Shown piece after piece: positions 1 to 8,033 of a DNA stretch of 31,963 nt. The position numbers were made by a program, and so were the translations under genes. Under the pieces are notes generated by a model. The model worked only from the letters and a program-made list of their open reading frames with translations. It was not told the origin of the DNA and did no database searches. Source of the stretch: Lenzites betulinus (lineage: Eukaryota > Basidiomycota > Agaricomycetes > Polyporales > Polyporaceae); assembly GCA_022264855.1 (NCBI GenBank), contig JABYQU010000095.1, positions 1-31,963 of the forward strand. The letters are read 5' to 3'. Each line of letters opens with the position of its first letter. Position 1 is the first letter of the stretch.

Positions 1-1713
1 TAATCGGAGTAGCGCCCACGTGTCGCGTCCATCTCCTCGCTTTTGGAACGCGATCTGAAGTTGCGTCTAGCTACAGTGAGGCGCAGCCCTCAGACAGCGA
101 CCAGTACTGACCGCGGTGCTGCGTCTGAGTCTGCAGCTCCCCCGGATTCCGCAATGCTGCGCCGGACGCACAGGTTTTAAGGTCTCAGAGTCAATGCTAC
201 GTCCCGCGGCCGGGAATCGCGGAGCGTCCGGGAGAGCGCCGCGGAGCCTGAGCATGCTCGTGAACTCTCGAGTCTGCATGTGCAGGGCGCCCGTGTCCTA
301 TATCATGATCTGGGCAAGACATACCCCGCCGGCCATCCTCTGCGACCCTTGGCGCGTGGGGATGCCGGACATCATAGGCCTTCGAAATACTTAGAGCTCA
401 GTACTTAATACTTAGGTGTGGTGAAGGCGATCGTAGCGCGGGCTCGGACATCGCCAGAAGCGCGCGCAGCGTCATAATCATATCGGGGCAGCGCGCTGCT
501 GCAACAGCAAGGATGGCAGCTGGCGGGTTCGTGATTTCGAATCGACTCGCGCAGCTGGGGAAGCGGAAGCGGATCCGTGGCCGCTGGCGAGGAAGCACCG
601 GTGCTCTTCGCGCGCGGGCGACTGGGGCTGGCATGTTCCATGCGGGGACGCGGGCGTGGCATGGGCGTGGGCAATGGCATGGCACGACGCGCGACAGCTG
701 GGATGCCACTCCGCGCGGGCTCGAGTCTCCGGAGGACCCTGCAGATGACGCGCGCGGGGTGTGGGTCACGGTGATCCAGGCAGTGTCAGTCTGAGTCTAT
801 ACAACTGGATCCGAGGAGGAGGATCCGGAGGCGCGCGCGGTGGCGTATGTACAAGAGCGCGAGGTTGGTACATTCGTGGGCACTACGCGTACATGATATA
901 GCCCGGACTAGCTGTGTTAGCTATACACACACGCCTGCCCCATGAGCTTCATTCGTTGGTAAGTACTGCAGTGCGAGTATCCTATACCTGGTGCGTGCGC
1001 TACCGGACGCAACAAACCGTGAAGTACTTGGCCTCCGAGGCTCCGGGCGCCACCGCCGCCGCACATCCGTAACATATCGGCAATTGCAAGTACCTCTGCT
1101 CCCATATACAGCAAGACGTGCGTTTCATACGGTCTGTCTCTACGCCGAGGAACCGCCGCCCAGTCGTATATCCTGTACGCATATTATTATACGGTACACG
1201 GCGACCGTGATGCGTAAAAGGCAAGTCAGCCCGGGGATCCTGCTTATTGATGCGTGCACATCGCGACCCCGTCGCGCGTTGCCTCCCAACCCGCGTCCCG
1301 CCCATGTGCACACAAGTAACTGGGTCTGTCGCGACTGGTCATTGAAATAAACCGGTTGGTATGCACATCTAGACGTGAATGTATTATATCACCGAATGTC
1401 ATGGAGCAGCAGCAGCCCGATGGGCCCGGCCGCGCTGCGTCACCACCGCGCTACTGGCTACATACCGGCCCGAGTTGCTGCGCAACCGGAGGCCCGCCGC
1501 AACATGTGCTCCCGAGTGCGTCGTGCGAGCCTGGGGCTCCGCAGCCGGCTGGGCGCGGCCCCAGACGGAGGAGATGCGGACATCGTGCAGCGGGCGCCGG
1601 GCGATGTGGGCGGGAGAGTGCGGGGCGGGGCGTGGATGAGGGCGGGGAGCTGCGGCGCGGGGATCTAGGATGGGACGGAGAATCTCCCTGATGGATTCAC
1701 GGACTCTGGCAGC
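1..1713. other. No recognisable gene (unit 1, left part)
   Basis: This part holds only short overlapping ORFs on both strands, none with a familiar domain. Small features seen are three TACTTA copies between 388 and 413, a doubled GGATCC at about 808-828, and a TGTGT/ACACA inverted pair around 911-933. An AATAAA lies at 1346-1351. The equivalent segments are 10689-12399 and 21340-23045. Unit 3 lacks four bases near 22095. Confidence 0.5.
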
Positions 1714-1825
1714 GGGGAGGATGGAATAGCAGCAGAGGGGAGCGGCATAGGTTACAGCGGGAGTGGCATAGTTGGCAGCGGGAGCGGCATAGTCTACAGT
1801 GGGAGTACAGTCGGTAATCTACAGT
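1714..1825. repeat. 21-bp minisatellite (unit 1)
   Basis: Three adjacent 21-bp copies are seen at 1738-1758, 1759-1779 and 1780-1800. Each begins GGGAGYGGCATAG and ends in CAGC or CAGT. A diverged copy precedes them from 1714 (GGGGAGGATGGAATAGCAGC), and a partial copy with an insertion follows to 1825. The sequence reads as a short tandem repeat, not a coding segment. No difference between units was seen here. Confidence 0.85.
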
Positions 1826-2722
1826 TACATGTTTCCCGAGGGCACCACAACCCTCGCCTACGCGCACCTTCACGCACCGCCGCTCCCCGACGCACCCCGA
1901 CGCACGCGGGAGCGCGGAGCTGCCCCGAGCGCTCCGCGCCGCTTACCCTTGCCCTCGCGCCGCGCCGCTTACCCTCGCCCCCGCCCCCGCGCCTCCGTCC
2001 ATATGGATCAACAAGCTCCGCCGCTTGTGCCCTCCGCAGGTGTCCCCCTCCCACACTGCGGCCAGCCACGCAAGACGGCAGCGACCTCACGCTGCTCGCC
2101 ACCGCCGTCCGCAGATCTCGCCCAGCGTAAACACGCGAATGCGCTGCCAACTGCGCGCTCGCGTCCGACGCAGCCCTGTCCGCACTCATCGCGCCGTGCA
2201 GACCTCCCATTCAGCCGGCGTCCCATTGGCGTTCGATGGACGCGGAACCGGCCCCAGTACTCCGCCGCCGCTAGCAGCTACCCAACGCCCCGCGTACCGC
2301 CAACGCGATCAAGCAGTGTGCCCGCCGTCGCGCGGCAACTCTCCGTCTCGTTTGTGCACGTCTGCGCGCCGCTGCCGAGCGTGATGGGAGCGGTCGCCGT
2401 CTTGCAATCTATGTCTCCAGTCGCTTCTCCCGGCGTGCGCCGCTTGTGAAATTGCCTCCGCCTCCGCCTCCGCTTGTCGCCCTCGCACATCTGTCATCGC
2501 CAGCACCGATTTGGCGAGCCGGCCGAGCTTTTTCGGCTCATCATGCAGCTGCACATGTCGTCGTCCACGCGCAGGCAGCCGCACCGCCGAAATGGGAGCC
2601 TTGTCTGTGCTACCACGGGCCCCCCACAGATGTGCTCAAAGTGTATCATTAGTCTAGCTAGTAGTAGAGTACGCTCAGAGAAGAATAAACCCCCTTTTGC
2701 GCGACGTACACCCCAGTTGGCA
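1826..2722. other. C-rich low-complexity stretch, no clear gene (unit 1)
   Basis: The sequence is rich in proline, arginine and serine codons in every frame because of C-rich composition. GCGCCGCTTACCC is repeated at 1937-1949 and 1962-1974, and a (GCCTCC)n tract lies at about 2454-2473. AATAAA at 2684-2689 could be a poly(A) signal for a plus-strand transcript converging on the spliced gene, but no matching gene was found. The equivalent segments are 12512-13409 and 23158-24044. Confidence 0.45.
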
Positions 2723-3443
2723 TTAATCCCATTCGATGGGGTCGTCCGCGAGCTCGCCGCTCGGAAGCCGCCGCGTCCGCCACGCCTCCAGGTCCCACTC
2801 CGTCGTGTCCTCGATCTCCTCCACCTCCGACTCCTCGCCCTTGAGCCACTCGTCCCCAACCACCTGCGTGCTCGTCGCGCCCTCCCGCCTGTGCCGCATG
2901 CCCCACATCCCGTCCGGGTTCGTCTTCGGACACTCACGGCGCGCCCCGACGTCGCGCCGCTGCCCGTGCCGTCCCTCCGCATTCGCCGGGAACAGCTTCC
3001 CCGGCAGCGCATTGTACACGCTCTCCCGCGCCGCGAGCACCTCCCCGTCCGTAGCTGCCTCCCAGTACATCGCCCCGTCCTCCCAGCGCTGCAGCAGCGT
3101 CCGGATCTTCGCCGTCGGATGGTCCCGCAGCTTGCTCATGTTCCCGAACTCGATCTCGTCCGGCCACCCCGAGAGCTTGACGCGGTAGCGCAGGAACACG
3201 AACTGCTGGAAGCGCGTCGGCGCCCAGTGCATCGACGCAGATGGGACCCCCACGAACTCGACTGCGCGGCAGCCGCCGGGGTCAGTTTGCGCGCCGAGAT
3301 ACATGGGACATGCGTGGACACTCACCGAGTCCTTTGGTGAGCACGTCGCGCACCGCGCCGCGCTCGCGCCCGTGGTTGGTGGCGTAGTTCTCGCCGAGGG
3401 TGTCGCCGATTCCCCGTCGCCGGTTCGTCCGAGCTGGGGGCAT
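2723..3443 (-). CDS. Spliced gene, unknown-function basidiomycete-type protein (unit 1)
   Basis: This is a two-exon gene encoding 218 residues. Exon 1 is 3443-3326, a 64-nt intron is 3325-3262 and exon 2 is 3261-2723, ending TAA. The intron has donor GTGAGT, branch-like CTGAC with its A 20 nt before the 3' end, and acceptor GCGCAG. It is phase 1, and splicing joins two otherwise separate frames. The start ATG at 3443 has A at -3 (CCCAAGATG) behind a pyrimidine-rich leader. The N-terminus is basic (RTNRRRG), then HGRERGAVRDVLTKGL. Exon 2 carries FLRYRVKLSGWPDEIEFGN and then LLQRWEDG, and ends in an acidic tail (EESEVEEIED). The order RY-VKL-GWP, I-F-N-S, LL-W-G recalls, from memory, an uncharacterised family common in Agaricomycetes. 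No catalytic motif, signal peptide or membrane segment is seen. A second GTGAGT at 2937-2932 could mark another intron, but the obvious acceptors would shift the frame, so exon 2 was kept whole. Function unknown. Confidence 0.75.
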
Positions 3444-3560
3444 CTTGGGCAGAGAGGGGACAACGGAGGCGGCGTGTGCAGGGGAGTACGGCGGGAGGGA
3501 ACCTTTGCGGCGCGGGACAAGAGCTCCGCGTGCCAAGGACTTGTGGTATATCTAATGCCG
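3444..3560 (-). promoter_or_regulatory. Leader and probable core promoter of the spliced gene (unit 1)
   Basis: Directly upstream of the ATG at 3443, the minus strand is pyrimidine-rich for about 70 nt (TCCCTCCCGCC, CTCCGTTGTCCCCTCTC), as is usual just before fungal start codons. A TATA-like GATATACC lies at 3553-3546, about 105 nt before the ATG. The equivalent segments are 14131-14247 and 24758-24873. The TATA assignment is an inference from position and composition. Confidence 0.4.
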
Positions 3561-4740
3561 TTCCGTAGTAGTATCGCGTTTCGCGCTTGAACGCTCCGCA
3601 ATTAATTGTCGGCACTCTTGCCGCGTATCTGCGACTGCCGGAGGCTTTGCGTTCGCGCGTACGAAGGGCTGGGTCTAGAAATGTACGCATAGTTAGTTAC
3701 AAGGCTGCTCATCACGCGTAACGAATACCTGCGCGTACAAATCGAACGCGGTCGAGTGGCGGGGCCGCTGAGTCTTGCGTACACTTGGATTATGCGCGAG
3801 AGCACGCGGCGCAGGACGGAGGACATTTGTTACATCGACCCGGCGCAGTAGAACATGCTCGAAGTGGCGCCGCGAACCGATGCCATATCGACCCTGACTA
3901 GTATGCGATGGCCTCGGACCATCGACATCGCTGACAGAACAATATCTGGAGAATGCATGAGTGGGAGCGTGAGGACTTGGCGCGTGTGATACAGCTTACC
4001 ATGTTAATGCAGCTCGGGCGGATGTGCACTCGACGGTAGGCATTCCGTTGCAAGAACGAGCAGAGTGTGCTCCCATCGAGGCGGGCGCAGCTCTCCGCCA
4101 TCCAATCCTGCAGCCGCCGCGACGCCCTCCGATCTGCGCATTGTCCGGCGATGTGAATACGGGACAAGCGCAGCGGCCGAGAACGACCAAAAAATAAGCA
4201 CACACGTCAGGCTTTCGCGAGTGGCGGCATCCATCCCGTGGCACGCGAGCAAGGCCCGCCGTTTCACATATCCGCCCCGAAGCTTCCGCGCCGCGCCGCG
4301 CCCAGTGGTCCCACCGAGGTGTTCTCTCGCCATCCTCGGCACTGGCACCTCTAACCGATCGAGTCCGTGCGACTTGTCGCATCTGCCTTGCAGGTTTCCG
4401 AGTCGGCGCACTGGGGCTTCGTGGTTCGCGCACGGCGGGGCAACACACTCGCAAAGCGGCGCAGCCGTCGAACGACACAAGAACTCTAATTTCGTCGACC
4501 CTGCACGCGCAAGCGGACGTGCGTGCCGAGACGCACGCGCCGGGCGTGAAACGGGGTGCGCAATCCGAGTCGTCGCCGTGCGAGCCCCGCCTGTTCTGGG
4601 GTGTCTCCCAATGGGACTTGGTTGCGCTCGGGGGTGCGTGGCCGTCGCGGGCGGTTGTCCTGTCGTGTTTTGTAAGCGTATGTACAGACTATGCACGTGG
4701 GAGCGCACGTGCCGAAATGCGAGCGAGGGCGAGGCCGGGC
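3561..4740. other. No recognisable gene upstream of the spliced gene (unit 1)
   Basis: ORFs of 100-270 codons overlap on both strands, but none has a known motif and several change length between units through single-base indels. A minus-strand frame ending at 4004 has one hydrophobic run (LTCVLIFWSFSAAALVP) and is the least unlikely candidate, held at low weight. A CTAAC followed by a CTTGCAG acceptor-like site is seen at about 4360-4402 on the plus strand, without a matching donor. Confidence 0.4.
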
Positions 4741-4880
4741 GAGGCTGGGGGACACCGGGGGCGTCCGTGGGGCGTGAGTGGGCGGCGGGAGGCTGGGGGC
4801 TGGGGGGCGCTCTGAGTATCGTCGGGAGGCTGGGGCGCCCGGGAAGCTGGGGGCTCGCGGGGAGTCGGGGGGCGCCCTGA
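4741..4880 (+). repeat. G-rich variable block, long allele (unit 1)
   Basis: This is a G-rich imperfect repeat of GAGGCTGGGG and GGGCGC(T/C)CTGAG(T/C)ATC elements with many runs of four to six G, so it could form G-quadruplexes on the plus strand. It is 140 nt here but 108 and 110 nt in units 2 and 3. The extra 32 nt in unit 1 include a GTGGGGCGTGAGTGGGCGG stretch absent from the other units. This is the only sizeable length difference between units. Confidence 0.7.
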
Positions 4881-4944
4881 GCATCTTCAGCGTGTGTCGG
4901 GGCGCATCACGCGAGGAAGGCGAGGGAGGACCAAGGGGGAGCAG

Positions 4945-4971
4945 CAGGGAACGCATGGGAGCCGTTCCCTG
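4945..4971. repeat. Perfect inverted repeat (unit 1)
   Basis: CAGGGAACG (4945-4953) and CGTTCCCTG (4963-4971) are exact reverse complements separated by nine bases (CATGGGAGC). The element could fold as a hairpin or bind a dimeric protein. It is unchanged at 15600-15626 and 26226-26252. It sits just right of the G-rich block. No function can be assigned. Confidence 0.6.
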
Positions 4972-5748
4972 TGCACTACAAGACCGCGCGATGATTTGCT
5001 TCCTAAGAGAATGCGTTGTGAGTCGAGACGTGCACGTCCACAATACATGGGAGCGCACATACCAAGTTGCAAGTCGGGGGGGAGACGCATCGAGCCGCGA
5101 GCTGCGCCCATGCGCCTGCACCAACGTGCGCCCTTGCGCCCTCCGCGAATCGCGCCGCGCGCGTTCCAGCCTATGCACTACGTACGCCCTCGGAGACACA
5201 CGACGTCCCGCCGCGCAGAGACGCGCGGCCAGTGCGCAATGCGCAAACGGCTCGACTGCCAGTGGGCAGGAACGCGCGTGACGCCCGTGGTTTGCTGCGG
5301 ATCGCGCTGGGAACGCGTGAGCACAGCGCAGACGGTGCGACGATGCCAGTGGGAGGTACCAAGTCGCGCGGCGCGCCGTCACGCTGACGCGATTCTGTCG
5401 CGCAGCTCGCAGGGGATAAGGGAGAAGGGCCGGGGCCGCCAGGGCCCGGGGGCGCGAGGACGAGGTCTTGTCGGACCGGCCGCGGACGCGCTGGGCGGGT
5501 GCGTGGAGTGTGCGGGGGCGCGCCTGGGGATCGGCGGAGTGTGCGGATGCCAGTGCGGGGGTGGGCGGCGGCGAGCGCGCCAGGCTGGGCGGCCGTGGAC
5601 TTGCATGGAGAGCTTGTCGAGCCGTCTTGCTCGAGTCGCGCTGCGAGCGGGTGAGCATATCCGCGCCGTTCACGCTAGTGTGTGTGCGCTAGGGCACGCC
5701 GTGACGATGCGCACTCATCCCGGGACGGGCACATCTCTTGCTGCAGGC
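4972..5748. other. Repeat-related stretch, no clear gene (unit 1)
   Basis: Copies of a GTGGGAG/ATGGGAG-centred motif recur near 4699, 4957, 5052, 5345 and 5828, some followed by GCGCAC and TACCAAGT. They look like older, more diverged relatives of repeats in this part of the unit. A long minus-strand open frame (5673-4486) crosses this area but was not accepted as a gene. Confidence 0.4.
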
Positions 5749-6800
5749 ATGAACACATGCGAGGTGGTGGCGACCTTCGGCGTCGTCGTATCGTGCTGCG
5801 CGCGCGTTCGTGTACTGCCTATGTGCATGGGAGTACCCATGTGAACGTACGGACGGACGGGGACCTGCGCGAAATGCGGTCAGCATGGCAAGTCGAACGA
5901 ACGCCCACCAGATGGCATGAAACCGACGAGAAACCGACTCACCCGGATCGCGCCGAGACCGACGGTGCAGTCGTGCATTGTCCGCGGGAGCGTGCTCGAG
6001 GCGTATCGCACGATGCGGCGACGAACTCGCCCCGGAATGTGCATGCTGCTCTATGCACCCCTGTAAAACGCGCGAAAATGTCAATATTGGTTTCTTCGCG
6101 GATCGTCCCGTGACTCACTGAGCTCGTACGTATTGTTCACCCTAACGCACACGCGCAATACGAGCGGGGAGGCGCAAATCGTCCGCGCGCTGCGCCCCAT
6201 TCTCTGTGTGCACCCGTGCAGCTCCCATGAAAACGCGCGACATTGACGCAGACTCGACCGACACCGATCGCGCTGAAATTGTACTGGCATGCACTTGGCG
6301 TGCACTCGAGCGCACTCGCAAAGTCCCATGCGAGGCGGCGAAAAACTCGTCGCGGAATGCGCGATTTATTTTCTGCAACTGCTCAAACCCATGAAAATGC
6401 GCGAAAATGACGCGAATAGTTTCTTCGCGGATCGGCGCGAGACTCGCAGGGCGGGCACGGGTTGTTCACAGCAGGGTGGACGCGAGATGCGAGAGCGGAG
6501 GGGCCAGGCGCCAGGCCGCGATGTCGCATTCTCTGTGTGCTCCCAGAGAACACATCTGCACATTGCACGACCACAACGTGCACGCGTTCGACGCGGATCG
6601 CGCTCGAGCAGGTCGTCGTATGCACTAGAGTGTGCTCACAAAGTATCGGGCCGAACGGGGAAGGTTTATTTTCGACGTCTGCATTTTCACTCAGGGCACC
6701 CATGAAAATGCACGAAAACTCGATATTTATTTTCTTTGCGGATCGCTCTGTAATTTTCTGTGTCCATATACGTTGCTCACAGCAAGGCGAGCACGAAATG
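5749..6800. repeat. Degenerate satellite, period about 160 bp (unit 1)
   Basis: Diverged repeats can be anchored on an ATGAAAAYGCGCGA-like core at about 5749, 5918, 6062, 6227, 6391, 6546 and 6702. The steps are 169, 144, 165, 164, 155 and 156 bp. In four of them (6062, 6227, 6391, 6702) a (C/G)GATCG lies 38 nt after the anchor. Two alternate half-units also form a longer period of 311-329 bp that shares ATTCTCTGTGTG, CTCRCAAAGT and TTTATTTTC. The block is more AT-rich than the rest of the unit. No convincing ORF spans it. Confidence 0.65.
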
Positions 6801-7584
6801 TGAAGGCGGAGGCGTCCATCGCCAGCCCGCCGCGTGCTATTTATTGTGTGATACACAAGGCCCCGCCAGACGACGACGGCGGCGCCATCCGTGCGCGCCG
6901 CACACCCCGACGTCGACACACAGTGCGCTGGACGACGCACTCGTGCGCCGACACAATCGCGCGGTGGGGAGACTGGACGGGGGAGGGGCACGCCGTCTCC
7001 TGAGGTGCAAGTGCATGGGCACTGGTGAGCGGGGCCTCGGGCCCATCCGCGGCCGTCCCAACACGGCGGGCGTCGACGCGAGAGTGGGCGGCACTCGGGA
7101 AGAGCGGGAAGACAGCGCGGGGCAACGGGCACGCGCGGTGCACCGTTTCCCGGCGTTGCGAGCCGCTTCGATGACAGGTGGGGCACTCACCTGTTGTTGC
7201 GCGGCGTGCCGGGCGCGTTCCGTACTGCGGCTCCCATCTGGGGTGCGGAGCGACGAGCCCGGTGTCGTCGTCCCTGACGGCGATGCTGTCGAACTCGCTA
7301 CGCTTGCGAGGGTGGGGGGCCGCGTAGAGCGTGCCCGTAGATGGCACCCGTCCGTGGCCGTCGCAGTGTGGCGGCGACATCGCCGGTCCATTCAGAAGGG
7401 CGGAGCACGGTGTGCAGCCGACGTCGTTGGAGATCGAGGGAGGCGACGGCGGGCGTCGGTGTTGTTTGAGGGTGGACTGGGCGCGTGCATGACATCGCGT
7501 ATGGTGTTGTGTTTCGGGGGACACGGACACGCGTCGGCGCATGCGCGGGAGGGCGGTGCTGCGTCGGGGACCGCTTACGCATGC
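6801..7584. other. Possible minus-strand exon, otherwise no clear gene (unit 1)
   Basis: On the minus strand an open frame from 7542 contains SEFDSIAVRDDDTGLVAPH, less biased than most frames here, and reaches a strong donor CAG/GTGAGT at 7191/7190. It could be the first exon of a gene reading away from the CCAAT box at about 7587. No convincing downstream exon was found. The plus-strand frame across the same bases is equally long, so this remains a weak candidate. Confidence 0.2.
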
Positions 7585-7665
7585 GATATTGGGCGAGAGA
7601 CGATCTGGAGAGGATGGGGTGAGCTATAAAGGGCGGGTGGGCGAACGGCGTTCTGCATCGCTCCT
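7585..7665 (+). promoter_or_regulatory. CCAAT/TATA core promoter (unit 1)
   Basis: A perfect TATAAA lies at 7625-7630. An inverted CCAAT box (ATTGG, about 7587-7591) is some 35 bp upstream. A pyrimidine-rich stretch with a plausible initiator A near 7657 follows about 30 bp downstream. The first ATG after that point is 7779, so the spacing fits a fungal RNA polymerase II promoter. CCAAT-type elements can work in either orientation, so a minus-strand transcript is also possible. Confidence 0.5.
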
Positions 7666-7778
7666 ACCGTTGTCCTCTGTCGACGTCCGCGTGCGCGCAC
7701 CGAGCCCGTCTGGGCTGGGGGCTGCGTCGTCGGGTGCGCATTCCTACTCGTCTCGTTCCCTGCTGTCGTTCCCTGCTG

Positions 7779-8033
7779 ATGCTTGTCCGTGCGCCTCGAG
7801 CGCACCCGCGCGGCGAGGCTGAGCGTCGCGTTCTGCGCGACGCCTGTACGGTGAGTCTCTGTGCTATGGGCGAGGTACTAGATAGGGCTGATGTGGGGCA
7901 TCTACAGAACATCCGAACGGATCCGTCGTGCGCCCCGCGTGTGCGTTTGCGCAGGCCGAGCCGAAGGCGGAGCCAACAGAGCGGGGTGGAGAGAGGGACT
8001 ATGCGCAGGGAGGGAGGAGGGCGGTGGCTGTGA
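7779..8033 (+). CDS. Possible spliced short ORF behind the TATA promoter (unit 1)
   Basis: The first ATG downstream of the TATA box is 7779. It opens 24 codons to 7850, followed by a candidate 57-nt intron at 7851-7907 (GTGAGT, CTGAT branch-like site about 15 nt before the end, CTACAG) and 42 codons to a stop at 8033. The intron is phase 0 and has no stop in frame, so spliced (65 aa) and unspliced (84 aa) products both read through. The peptide is arginine-rich (RVRLRRPSRRRSQQ) with no recognised domain. The leader holds a doubled GTTCCCTGCTG. The promoter and intron signals are better evidence for transcription than the ORF is for a protein. It may be a non-coding RNA or part of a longer gene. 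Confidence 0.3.
   Translation: MLVRAPRAHPRGEAERRVLRDACTVSLCAMGEVLDRADVGHLQNIRTDPSCAPRVRLRRPSRRRSQQSGVERGTMRREGGGRWL

Noticed and set aside
2474..3340. 288-codon plus-strand ORF over the spliced gene
   Set aside because: It is the antisense shadow of exon 2, which has a far more protein-like translation and proper splice signals.
4065..4880. 271-codon plus-strand ORF
   Set aside because: It exists only in unit 1. In units 2 and 3 one-base differences end or redirect it before 4500-equivalent positions, and its C-terminal part is just the G-rich repeat.
4486..5673. 395-codon minus-strand ORF as a gene
   Set aside because: It lies in GC-rich repeat-related DNA, is dominated by A, P, R and S, has no recognised motif and is broken in unit 3. 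Long stop-free frames are expected at this composition.
6760..7629. 289-codon plus-strand ORF
   Set aside because: Its continuity depends on the length of one G run near 6980, which differs between units, and two other frames are open across the same bases.
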